Shown here piece by piece: positions 25,292-33,089 of a stretch of 64,000 bases of DNA (position 1 is its first letter; each line of letters begins with the position of its first letter). The notes beneath the pieces were generated by a model, which was given only the letters and a program-made list of their open reading frames with translations, ran no database searches and had not been told where the DNA came from. The translations under genes and the position numbers were made by a program. The stretch is from Rhizobium rhododendri (GTDB lineage: Bacteria; Pseudomonadota; Alphaproteobacteria; Rhizobiales; Rhizobiaceae): the NCBI RefSeq assembly GCF_007000325.2, contig NZ_CP117267.1, positions 2,046,001 through 2,110,000 of the forward strand, read 5' to 3'.

Positions 25292-27481
25292 TCAGGCCGC
25301 CTTGGTCTTTGTCCGCCGCGCGAGGTTTGCCACGACATTCTCGATCATTCGCATGCCGGCATCGCCACCGAGCGTCATGATCGATTCCGGGTGGAACTGC
25401 ACCGCTGCAACCGGCTCCTTGGTGTGCTCGATACCCATGATCGTGCCATCCTCGCTTTCCGCCGTGATCATGAATTCACGCGGCAGGGTCGAGGGGTCGG
25501 CGAAGATCGAGTGGTAGCGCCCGACGGTCACCTCCCTGGAAAGGCCTGAAAACACGATACCGGGCTCCAGTACGCGAATACGCGACGGCTTGCCGTGCAT
25601 CGGCACAGCCAGTTGCCTGAGATCGCCGCCATAGGCTTCGGCCAGCGCCTGCAGGCCGAGGCAGACGCCGAAGATCGGCAGGTTGCGGGCCCGTGCCTTC
25701 TTGATCGTCGCCTTGCAATCGAAATCTTTCGGATTGCCGGGCCCCGGCGACAGCACGACCAGATCGGGGTCGAGGCGGTCGAAGACCTCCTCCGACACCG
25801 GCGTGCGGACCGTCGAAACGGTGGCACCGGTCTGGCGGAAGTAGTTGGCGAGCGTGTGGACGAAGCTGTCCTCGTGGTCGACAAGCAGGATGCTGACGCC
25901 CTTGCCGACCGCAGCAACATCGCGCTTGGTCTTAGCGGAACCGGCAGACTTTGCATCGCGGATGGCAGAGAGCATGGCAGATGCCTTCAGTTCGGTTTCG
26001 GCTTCTTCCTCTTCGGGGATGGAGTCGTTGAGCAACGTAGCGCCGGCCCGCACTTCGGCAATCCCGTCCTTGATACGCACGGTGCGCAGCGTCAGACCGG
26101 TGTTCATGTCGCCGTTGAAGCCGACCATGCCGATGGCGCCGCCATACCAGGCACGCGGGCTCTTTTCGCGGCTTTCGATGAAGCGCATGGCCCAGAGTTT
26201 CGGCGCACCGGTGACGGTGACGGCCCAGGCGTGTGACAGGAATCCGTCGAACGCATCCATGTCGTCGCGCAAGCGCCCCTCGATGTGGTCGACGGTGTGA
26301 ATCAGGCGCGAATACATCTCGATCTGACGGCGGCCGATGACCTTGACCGAGCCCGGCTCGCAGACGCGGCTCTTGTCGTTGCGGTCGACGTCCGAGCACA
26401 TGGTCAGCTCGGATTCGTCCTTCTTCGAGTTCAGAAGCTTGAGGATCTGCTCGCTATCGGCGATCGGGTCCTCGCCGCGCTTGATCGTGCCCGAGATCGG
26501 GCAGGTCTCGATGCGACGGCCGGAGACGCGCACGAACATCTCTGGCGATGCGCCGACCAGATATTCCTGGTGGCCGAGGTTGATGAAGAACGAATAGGGC
26601 GACGGATTGATCGCCTTCAGACGCTTGGAAATATCCGACGGCTTGGAATCGCAGCGCTCCATGAACTTCTGCCCGGGAACGACCTCAAACAGGTCGCCCT
26701 TGCGAAAGCTCTCCTTCGCCTTGTTCACCAACTCGGCAAATTCGCCCGGGCGATGGTCACTCTTCGGCGGAATGGTGTCCGTGTGGTGGAAGGGTTCCGG
26801 CGGGATATCACCGGCCTTGCCATCAGTGGTCAGCCCGCCCTTTTCGAAGTCGTAGCGGTCGATCCAGGCCTTGGCGGCGTAGTTGTCGACCACGAGGATC
26901 TCGTCGGGCAGGTACAGCACCATGTCGCGCTGGTCGGCGGGACGCGTCAGTTTCAGGTCGATGGCGTCGAACTGGAAGGCGATATCGTAGCCGAAGGCAC
27001 CGTAGAGCCCGAGGGCCGCGTCAGCCTGAGAGTAGAACAGGTCGGTGACGGCGCGCAGCACGGTGAACACCGTCGGCATCTTCGACCGTTCTTCCTCGGT
27101 GAACACCCGGTCGGGCGCCTTGACGATGAGGTCGAGCCGACGCGGCGTCGACGCACCGAGGGCCACTTCGCGCACGGTTTGCAGCCGAGCCTCGATAAAC
27201 CCGAGGATGACCTCGCCACGCTCGTTATAGGCTTCGATCCAGACATTGCGGCCAAAGCAGGAGATGCCGATGGGCGGGTCGACGACGGCAGTGTCCCAGC
27301 GCGTGTAGCGGCCCGGATACTCGTAGTTGGAGGAAAACACCGCGCCGCGCCGCTCGTCCAGCTTGTCGATGTAGGACGAGACTGCGTCGTCATAGGCGAT
27401 TGGCCGACGCTGGCGCGTCACGGTAATGCCGCCCTTGGTCTCGTAGATTTCCGCACCGTCATCCCGCAGGATCGTAACCAT
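25292..27481 (-). CDS. trpE(G): Fused anthranilate synthase TrpE(G)
   Basis: Makes anthranilate from chorismate and glutamine, the first step of tryptophan synthesis. The 729-aa fusion has a TrpE chorismate-binding part (about residues 1-510; [49 protein letters not shown]). A class I glutamine amidotransferase part follows, with nucleophile Cys in [15 protein letters not shown] and catalytic His in [11 protein letters not shown]. The single-chain form is characteristic of Rhizobiaceae and a few other bacteria. GGAG precedes ATG 27481. It is regulated by the trpL attenuator directly upstream and stands apart from other trp genes. Confidence 0.97.
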   Translation of the reverse strand: MVTILRDDGAEIYETKGGITVTRQRRPIAYDDAVSSYIDKLDERRGAVFSSNYEYPGRYTRWDTAVVDPPIGISCFGRNVWIEAYNERGEVILGFIEARLQTVREVALGASTPRRLDLIVKAPDRVFTEEERSKMPTVFTVLRAVTDLFYSQADAALGLYGAFGYDIAFQFDAIDLKLTRPADQRDMVLYLPDEILVVDNYAAKAWIDRYDFEKGGLTTDGKAGDIPPEPFHHTDTIPPKSDHRPGEFAELVNKAKESFRKGDLFEVVPGQKFMERCDSKPSDISKRLKAINPSPYSFFINLGHQEYLVGASPEMFVRVSGRRIETCPISGTIKRGEDPIADSEQILKLLNSKKDESELTMCSDVDRNDKSRVCEPGSVKVIGRRQIEMYSRLIHTVDHIEGRLRDDMDAFDGFLSHAWAVTVTGAPKLWAMRFIESREKSPRAWYGGAIGMVGFNGDMNTGLTLRTVRIKDGIAEVRAGATLLNDSIPEEEEAETELKASAMLSAIRDAKSAGSAKTKRDVAAVGKGVSILLVDHEDSFVHTLANYFRQTGATVSTVRTPVSEEVFDRLDPDLVVLSPGPGNPKDFDCKATIKKARARNLPIFGVCLGLQALAEAYGGDLRQLAVPMHGKPSRIRVLEPGIVFSGLSREVTVGRYHSIFADPSTLPREFMITAESEDGTIMGIEHTKEPVAAVQFHPESIMTLGGDAGMRMIENVVANLARRTKTKAA

Positions 27482-27529
27482 GACCGTCTCTCCGCTTCTT
27501 CAGGCCCGGATGACAGGCGCTTTACATAC

Positions 27530-27560
27530 AAAAAAAGCCGCCTGAAACTCTCGGGCGGCT
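27530..27560 (-). terminator. trp attenuator terminator
   Basis: On the minus strand, AGCCGCC pairs with GGCGGCT and is followed by seven U residues. This perfect Rho-independent terminator lies between trpL and trpE(G), where attenuation theory places it. When tryptophan is plentiful, transcription should end here. Confidence 0.92.
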
Positions 27561-27598
27561 TACTCGTCGTCTTTGAACACGATTGATCGAGGCCGCTG

Positions 27599-27643
27599 TT
27601 AGCGAGCCCACCACCAAGATGCACTGTTCGAAGACATGTTCAT
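27599..27643 (-). CDS. trpL: trp leader peptide
   Basis: Encodes MNMSSNSASWWWAR. The three consecutive Trp codons followed by Ala-Arg-stop match the known rhizobial trpL ending. Length is 14 aa from ATG 27643; a second in-frame ATG lies at 27637. The predicted -10 box ends 8 nt upstream, so translation probably starts at the 5' end of the transcript, as described for Sinorhizobium trpL. The ribosome stalls on the Trp codons when charged tRNA-Trp is scarce, which lets trpE(G) be read. In Sinorhizobium the terminated RNA and the peptide also act in trans. Confidence 0.93.
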   Translation of the reverse strand: MNMSSNSASWWWAR

Positions 27644-27651
27644 GGACAAAT

Positions 27652-27680
27652 TGTTAGCGCGAGATGCGGAGATGCGCAAG
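27652..27680 (-). promoter_or_regulatory. Predicted trpL promoter
   Basis: A -35 box CTTGCG (27675-27680) and a weak -10 box CTAACA (27652-27657) are 17 bp apart. The -10 ends 8 nt before ATG 27643. Spacing and distance to the ATG are identical to those at the leuA leader. Confidence 0.55.
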
Positions 27681-27735
27681 CGCCAATTCCGCTGAAAGTT
27701 TCGGGCGGGCGACCGCCGCCCGAAACCGCGCGAAC

Positions 27736-29262
27736 TCAGGCCGACGGCTGTGCCGAGGCGAAAAACGCCTCGGGTCCATCCACCTCGACCAGCTTTTTTC
27801 GCTCGATCTGCCAGAAGCGGTTGCCGACCGCCCTGACGAAGCTGCGATCGTGCGACACCAGCAGGCAGGTCGAACCCTCCGCCAGCAATTCGCTTTCCAG
27901 TGCCTCCTGCCCCTCGATATCGAGATGATTGGTCGGCTCGTCCAGGAGATGGAAATTGGGTTGGCGCAGGTGCAATACCAGCATCGCCAGCCGCGCCTTC
28001 TGGCCGCCCGAGAGCCGGCCGATTGCCCGTCCCTGCATCTCGACGCCGATGCCTACTCCGGCAAGCAGACTGCGCGCCCGGGGCTCACCCAGCGCAAACA
28101 GCCGCGACAGCGTTGCCAGCGGCGTATCTGCGTCGGCAAGATTGGCGAGCGACTGGTCGCTGTAGCCGAGCACCAGCGAAGGCGTGGCGCGCACCGGCGC
28201 CGCCCCATCGCCTGCCACCTCTATCGCACCCCTGATCATCTCCATCAGTCGTGTCTTGCCGGCACCGTTGGCCCCGAGCAACACGATGCGGTCGCCCTGG
28301 CGGATCCAGAGCTTGCCGGTCTTGAAGAGCGGCGTTCCATCCGGTGTGGCAACGGTGGCGTCGTCGAGGGTCACGAGGACCTTCGCCTGGCTGGCGCTGC
28401 TGCCAAGCCTTATGGCTCCGGCCGAGCGCTCACGGTGGCCCGGCCGGGACGCATCCTCGAGGCGGTCGGCCCGCTCCTTCAACTGCCTGGTCTTGACGGT
28501 CAGCAGGTCACTGCCGGAGTTGATGCCGATATTCTTGAGCTTGGCTGCCTGGCGCCGCAATTGTTGCGCGGCTTTCACATCCTTCTCGTAGCGCTGCTCC
28601 TGCGACGCATCGATATTATCGAGCGCGGCCCTCGCCATGCTGTAGGGAAGCTGGAACTGCTGCGACTGCTCGGCCCTGAGGAACAGCGTGCGGTTGGTGA
28701 CGGCATCCAGGAACGCCCGGTCGTGGCTTGCGACAAGCACCGAGACGGCGCGCGGCAGAGCGTTCAGCCAGTTCTCCAGCAGCGCAATCTTGAACAGGTC
28801 CAGATGGTTGGTCGGCTCGTCCAGCAGCATCACGTCCGGCTCGGTGACGGCGACGCGGGCCACCAGCGCCAGCCGCTGCCAGCCACCGCTCAGCTGTGCA
28901 AGCGGCCGCTCGCGCAAGGCCTCGGGCACGTCAAGCGTATCGAGCACCACATCGACGCGCCAGCTCTCGCTGTCGGCCTGCCCGGGTGCAAGTGCCTGCG
29001 CGACCGCCGCATGAAACGGCAATTTCGCCAAGGCGGGCGCGACGTTCTGTTCGACATACCCGATTGTCAGCCCGCGCGACCGCGTGACGTCGCCTGCCGT
29101 CGGTTCGAGACGGCCTGCAATGCAGTTGAGAAGTGTGGATTTACCCCGGCCGTTGGCCGCAACGATGCCGACCCGATCTCCACCAGTGAGGCTGAAATTG
29201 AGGTTGGAGAACAGCGGCTCGCCAAGGGTGACGGCGAGATTGTGTAAGGTGATCGAAGACAT
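27736..29262 (-). CDS. ABC-F family ATPase
   Basis: A 508-aa protein with two ABC ATPase domains and no membrane segments. Domain 1 has Walker A GRGKSTL, signature LSGGWQRLAL and Walker B VMLLDEPTNHLDL. Domain 2 has GANGAGKTR, LSGGQKARLAM and FHLLDEPTNHLDI. The linker (about residues 220-290) is rich in Gln, Lys and Arg, as expected for a part that reaches the ribosome. ABC-F proteins act in translation, and some protect ribosomes from antibiotics. ATG 29262 has only a weak site (AGAGAAC), and the upstream sequence can pair with it. A 23-codon ORF precedes it. Confidence 0.92.
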   Translation of the reverse strand: MSSITLHNLAVTLGEPLFSNLNFSLTGGDRVGIVAANGRGKSTLLNCIAGRLEPTAGDVTRSRGLTIGYVEQNVAPALAKLPFHAAVAQALAPGQADSESWRVDVVLDTLDVPEALRERPLAQLSGGWQRLALVARVAVTEPDVMLLDEPTNHLDLFKIALLENWLNALPRAVSVLVASHDRAFLDAVTNRTLFLRAEQSQQFQLPYSMARAALDNIDASQEQRYEKDVKAAQQLRRQAAKLKNIGINSGSDLLTVKTRQLKERADRLEDASRPGHRERSAGAIRLGSSASQAKVLVTLDDATVATPDGTPLFKTGKLWIRQGDRIVLLGANGAGKTRLMEMIRGAIEVAGDGAAPVRATPSLVLGYSDQSLANLADADTPLATLSRLFALGEPRARSLLAGVGIGVEMQGRAIGRLSGGQKARLAMLVLHLRQPNFHLLDEPTNHLDIEGQEALESELLAEGSTCLLVSHDRSFVRAVGNRFWQIERKKLVEVDGPEAFFASAQPSA

Positions 29263-29271
29263 TTTCAGTTC

Positions 29272-29383
29272 TCTGGTCTGACCGGGCAACGACCACCAAC
29301 CCGCGTCGGCAGTTCGTCTCGGTCGTTATCAGGATGCAGCGCGAACGCAGGCGTTCAGCTGCAGGCCAAAAGGGCAGACCAGA
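29272..29383 (-). repeat. 9-bp inverted repeat able to cover the ABC-F ribosome-binding region
   Basis: In the mRNA, TCTGGTCTG (complement of 29375-29383) lies about 29 nt after the small ORF's stop. It is perfectly complementary to CAGACCAGA (complement of 29272-29280), which ends 9 nt before the ABC-F ATG and includes its only purine-rich site. An inner ACGACC/GGTCGT stem lies between the arms. Pairing would reduce ABC-F translation. Arms read directly; effect inferred. Confidence 0.55.
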
Positions 29384-29411
29384 AAGGGTATGGGAAAGTT
29401 ACAGCCTCTGA

Positions 29412-29483
29412 TCAGCCCTGCAAACGCATCCGCAGGGCATCGTTCGGGCCGAACTGGCGATTGCGCCAGAGTGTCGTGATCAT
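29412..29483 (-). CDS. Small ORF (uORF) upstream of the ABC-F gene
   Basis: A 23-codon ORF beginning MITTLWRNRQFGPND and rich in Arg/Asn, ending 149 nt before the ABC-F ATG. AAAGGAGGG lies 6 nt upstream of its ATG, far stronger than the ABC-F site, so the peptide should be well translated. Its position, plus the inverted repeat downstream, suggests a regulatory leader peptide of the kind seen ahead of antibiotic-inducible resistance genes. I do not recognise the peptide. Confidence 0.6.
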   Translation of the reverse strand: MITTLWRNRQFGPNDALRMRLQG

Positions 29484-29516
29484 TGCGGCCCTCCTTTCTC
29501 AAAAGACTGAAGCAGA

Positions 29517-29545
29517 TCGATAGCATTCGAACGCATGCGAAACAA
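29517..29545 (-). promoter_or_regulatory. Possible promoter for the uORF/ABC-F transcript
   Basis: TTGTTT (29540-29545) and TATCGA (29517-29522) are separated by 17 bp and lie about 34 nt upstream of the small ORF's ATG. The match is moderate. Confidence 0.35.
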
Positions 29546-29570
29546 CTGTCGTGGAAGCCGTAAAACGTCG

Positions 29571-29596
29571 AAGGGCGGCACCATGGCGCCGCCCTT
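29571..29596 (-). terminator. Hairpin after the heme receptor gene
   Basis: A 9-bp perfect stem (AAGGGCGGC with GCCGCCCTT, 8-nt loop) lies 14 nt after the receptor stop. The downstream sequence reads CGACGTTTTA, so the U-run is displaced. It probably ends the receptor transcript. Confidence 0.6.
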
Positions 29597-29609
29597 CAGC
29601 TGCTGGTTT

Positions 29610-31805
29610 CTAGAACCTCTGCGAAATCGCCAGTTTGATGTAGCGACCGGATTCCGAGTAGATTTCGGTCGCATTGGTGACGTCCTTGACCTCGAGGGCA
29701 TCGTAGTAGGTCTTGTTGGTCAGGTTATAGACGCCTGCCTGAAGGGTCATTCCCTTCAGCGTTTCAGGCTTCCACCAGCCGGTGAGGTTGAAGATACCGT
29801 ATCCCGGAGGCTTGGACGACGCCGAGGACTTATCGGAGACGGCCGCAGAGGCAACCATGCTCAGATCCGTACCCCATGTCTCGCGCTCGAAGCCTACACC
29901 CAGGATGGCCTTGAGCGGAGCGACGGACGATAGAAGTTCATCGGTATCCATGTTCGTCCCGCGGGCGTAAAATGCTGCGGCGTGGAGGTTGATACCGTTG
30001 TTGAACTTCTTATGCCCATCGACCTGGATCCCGTTGATACGGACATTGTCGATGTTGATGTACTCAGCCGTACCGACCGCATATCCCGGCGTGGGAATAA
30101 AATCGGAGGTGTCGATGAAGTTCTTGTAGCGCGTGCTGTAGGCGCTGACATGACCGCCGAAGTCGTCGTCACCAAGGTTGGCACCGCCTTCGAAGCCCCA
30201 GCTGGTTTCAGCCTTGAGATCGGGATTGCCGATCGACCGGTACATCGGCGTGTTGTCGTAGTCGACGTAGAGCTGGTAGGCATTCGGGGCCTTGTAGGCC
30301 GTGACGAACTGCGCATAGAGCTCGACATCAGGCGTCGCCCGCCAGGCAGCCCTGAGCTTCGGCGAGAAATGGCTGCCGTTCTGGCCATCCGGCGTGCCGG
30401 CGGGATAGGATGCCGTATCCTGCGGAGCCTGCTTGTACCAGTCGAAACGCAGGCCGGGCGTCAGCGAGAACGGGCTGTTGCCAACGCTGATCTTGTCCTC
30501 GGCATAGGCACCGAACTTGTAGCCGTCCACATCTGGCGCATAATTCTGGTTGGTGTGGAAAAAGGCACACGAGCCGACGGGCGGCGTCGTGCAGGAATCG
30601 ACGCCCTTCAGATAATAGCTGCTGCTGGCAAACTGGAAGTCGCTACCGAACGTCAGCTTGTGATCGAGCACGCCGGTCGTGAAGTCCGAATTCGCCCAAG
30701 CCGTATAGCCGAGATCGCGCTCGTCGCTTTCCATGATGCGATCGTATTCACCCTTTGGCGTCGTCAGCCGGTTTGCAAGGATGCCTTCCTCGCGACCGCT
30801 TTTCTGCCAGTCGAGGGTGGCAAAGGCGCTGTCGATCCAGCTGTCTGCAGAGGTCGCATCGTATTTGTAGTCGAGCGAAACCCGGTCGCGCGACTTGTCC
30901 TGCTTGTATTTGTAGTCGTTGTAGGTCGTGCCATAGAGCGAATAGGACAGGTAGTCCCGGGTCGAGTTATAGCCATAGTGTTCCGCCGTCAGGCCGATCG
31001 TATGACCACCTTCGAGTTCCTGGCGGATCTTGAACAGCAGGTTGCGCTGATTGTAGTCAACCGGATCGGCCACTGTTCTCTTGCTGCCGACGCCAGCGAC
31101 ATCGCCGTTCGATTCTGACTCGTGCCCGTACTTGTAGGAAGACTGGAACAGCACGGAGGTGTTCTCGATCTTCTTGGCGACCGCACCGGAAGCGGTGATC
31201 GAGTGATCGGAGCCATCGAAGCCGAGCTTGAACATTCCGCCAAAGGTCTGGCCGTCGCCAATCACGTCGTCCGGCTCCAGCGTATGGAGCATCAGCGCGC
31301 CGCCCAGCGCACCCGAACCGGCGCGGCTGGAATCGGCGCTGTGCAACACGTCGACGGAAGAAAGCGATGTGAAATCGTAGGTGTCCGCGCCGCCGCCGTA
31401 GCTATAGACGTTATCGAAAAAGTACGGCAGGGGGATGCCGTCGGTGGTCGTCAGCACGCGATCCGCCTCGAGCCCACGAATGTTGACGCTCTTCGAAACG
31501 TCATTATAGGACACGCTCGGATCGACGGTGTTGCCGAAGTCCTTGAGGTCGTCGACCTGCTTCTTTTCCAGGGTCTCCCTTGTGGTGTGCGCCGCCAGTG
31601 GCGAGTCCGCAACCGAGCCTTTTTGCACCGTGTTGCGGGCATTCTTCACGACGATTTTCTGCAGCGTCGTGCTGTCAGTCTGCTCTGTCGCAGTAGACGC
31701 CGAAGCCGCAGTCCCTGCCTGTTGAGCAAAAGATGCGGTGGGAATGCCGAGCGCCAGAAACGCCGTGCACGTCAAGAGAACCGAGCGGGATCGCCGGAGC
31801 ACCAT
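29610..31805 (-). CDS. TonB-dependent heme/hemoglobin-type outer-membrane receptor
   Basis: A 731-aa outer-membrane receptor, similar in type to rhizobial ShmR/HmuR. Signal peptide: residues about 1-28 (LLTCTAFLALGIPTASFA). A TonB-box-like LQKIVVKN and a plug domain (VNIRGLEADRVLTTTDGIPLPYF, SGALGGALMLHTLEPDD) follow. The beta barrel ends in the terminal Phe typical of outer-membrane porins (LAISQRF). ATG 31805 with GGA upstream is preferred over an in-frame TTG at 31811. Two TGA-N9-TCA sites upstream imply repression by RirA when iron is sufficient. The heme specificity is a family inference. Confidence 0.9.
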   Translation of the reverse strand: MVLRRSRSVLLTCTAFLALGIPTASFAQQAGTAASASTATEQTDSTTLQKIVVKNARNTVQKGSVADSPLAAHTTRETLEKKQVDDLKDFGNTVDPSVSYNDVSKSVNIRGLEADRVLTTTDGIPLPYFFDNVYSYGGGADTYDFTSLSSVDVLHSADSSRAGSGALGGALMLHTLEPDDVIGDGQTFGGMFKLGFDGSDHSITASGAVAKKIENTSVLFQSSYKYGHESESNGDVAGVGSKRTVADPVDYNQRNLLFKIRQELEGGHTIGLTAEHYGYNSTRDYLSYSLYGTTYNDYKYKQDKSRDRVSLDYKYDATSADSWIDSAFATLDWQKSGREEGILANRLTTPKGEYDRIMESDERDLGYTAWANSDFTTGVLDHKLTFGSDFQFASSSYYLKGVDSCTTPPVGSCAFFHTNQNYAPDVDGYKFGAYAEDKISVGNSPFSLTPGLRFDWYKQAPQDTASYPAGTPDGQNGSHFSPKLRAAWRATPDVELYAQFVTAYKAPNAYQLYVDYDNTPMYRSIGNPDLKAETSWGFEGGANLGDDDFGGHVSAYSTRYKNFIDTSDFIPTPGYAVGTAEYINIDNVRINGIQVDGHKKFNNGINLHAAAFYARGTNMDTDELLSSVAPLKAILGVGFERETWGTDLSMVASAAVSDKSSASSKPPGYGIFNLTGWWKPETLKGMTLQAGVYNLTNKTYYDALEVKDVTNATEIYSESGRYIKLAISQRF

Positions 31806-31930
31806 AACCAATTCCTTTCAAGGTGATGTACCGGGCTGGCTGGTTGGCACGCTGCAAGGCGCCCAAGGGGCTGGCTAGGCGGACGGAAAGAGGCAGAAAT
31901 ATCCGCCTCCTTTCTGCCCGATAAAAAACA

Positions 31931-31945
31931 TGACTACGATTGTCA
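31931..31945. promoter_or_regulatory. Iron-responsive operator (TGA-N9-TCA), site 1
   Basis: TGA-CTACGATTG-TCA matches the rhizobial iron-responsive operator bound by RirA. It lies about 126 bp upstream of the heme receptor ATG, within an A/T-rich promoter region. Confidence 0.6.
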
Positions 31946-31967
31946 ATATATAGCGCCGATATAATCA

Positions 31968-31982
31968 TGAATGCAATGATCA
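31968..31982. promoter_or_regulatory. Iron-responsive operator (TGA-N9-TCA), site 2
   Basis: TGA-ATGCAATGA-TCA is a second match to the same motif, 37 bp from the first. Two such sites in tandem within 52 bp are unlikely by chance. The site also lies about 90 bp upstream of the divergent extensin-like gene. Confidence 0.5.
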
Positions 31983-32074
31983 TGTTTTAACGACTGCCCG
32001 GCTTGTTGCCGATCTGCAACGAATTTGGCTTAGAAACGTTGCGTCCCGTAAGATATCGAAACGGGTGAAACCAT

Positions 32075-33025
32075 ATGCTTTTCCGGATTGCCACCGCTGT
32101 CGCCTGCCTGACGCTGCTGACTGCTGCATCGCTGCCACAAACCGGCCCGCTGCCAGAGACGCGACCGGACGACAAGCCTGCGGAGACAGCGCAGCCGGTT
32201 GCTCCCATCCCCGAGCCAAAACCGCAGCCGGCACCGGCACCGGAAACACCCGCTGCAAAGCCTGGCACCGAAGCCTCGCCCTCCGATGGCACGACCAGCG
32301 GAAAGCAAAGTGGCGACGCGCCCGCCACGAAGGCAACGACACCCGATGCCGATACAAGCAAGCCCGATGCCGACGCCGGCAAGGACGACAAGAAATCACC
32401 GGTGTCGAACGCCACCGATGGCAAGGGAAATCCACCGGCCGAGCCGCTCACCATCGAACCGGAATCTGACGCGGAGCATCACGCCTGCCTGAAAGACCTG
32501 CAAGCCATGGGGGCGGTATTCAAGGATCTGCCCCGCATCGACGACGGCGATGGATGTGGCATCGACAAGCCCATCAGCCTCTCGGAAGCGTTGCCAGGCG
32601 TGAAATTCAAGCCTGAAGGCACGCTGCGCTGCGAGGCGGCGCTTGCCCTCTCCCGCTGGATGAAGGAAAGCGTCATTCCGGCAGGCGAGGCTGCGCTGAA
32701 GGCCGCCGGCCCGATCGTCACCATCAACCAGGCCTCGACCTATATCTGCCGCCTGCGCAACAACGCGAGCACTGGCAAGATCTCCGAGCACGCCCGGGGC
32801 AATGCCATCGACATCGCGAGTTTCACATTCAAGGATGGGACGACTGTCGAGGTGCAGCCTCGCAAGGAGGACTCGACGCTGGCAGGTGCGTTCCAGCGTG
32901 CCGTCAGTGCGTCAGGCTGCCTGTACTTCTCGACCGTCCTCGATCCCGAAAGCGACGCCGCCCATGAGCATCACTTCCACATGGACGTCCTGAAACGCAA
33001 CGGTGACTTCCGCTATTGTCACTGA
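32075..33025 (+). CDS. Extensin-like C-terminal domain protein, exported
   Basis: A 316-aa protein. It has an N-terminal signal peptide (about residues 1-18). A roughly 110-residue Pro/Ala/Glu/Lys-rich disordered linker follows. The C-terminal extensin-like domain (about 135-316) contains ISLSEALPGVKFKPEGTLRC, STGKISEHARGNAIDIASF and a His-rich end, AAHEHHFHMDVL. The SEHARGNAID and HxH features resemble D-Ala-D-Ala peptidase-like metal sites, so a cell-wall role in the periplasm is plausible. It is divergent from the heme receptor across the iron-operator region. Confidence 0.88.
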   Translation: MLFRIATAVACLTLLTAASLPQTGPLPETRPDDKPAETAQPVAPIPEPKPQPAPAPETPAAKPGTEASPSDGTTSGKQSGDAPATKATTPDADTSKPDADAGKDDKKSPVSNATDGKGNPPAEPLTIEPESDAEHHACLKDLQAMGAVFKDLPRIDDGDGCGIDKPISLSEALPGVKFKPEGTLRCEAALALSRWMKESVIPAGEAALKAAGPIVTINQASTYICRLRNNASTGKISEHARGNAIDIASFTFKDGTTVEVQPRKEDSTLAGAFQRAVSASGCLYFSTVLDPESDAAHEHHFHMDVLKRNGDFRYCH

Positions 33026-33089
33026 ATATCAGGGACTTGGCGACAAGCGCGGACTCACTTTTGCAGCGTGTTGAATCGATGGATCAAGC

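Noticed and set aside
26285..27586. 433-codon open frame antisense to trpE(G)
   Set aside because: It has no motif or start signal and lies wholly opposite a clear enzyme gene and its attenuator.
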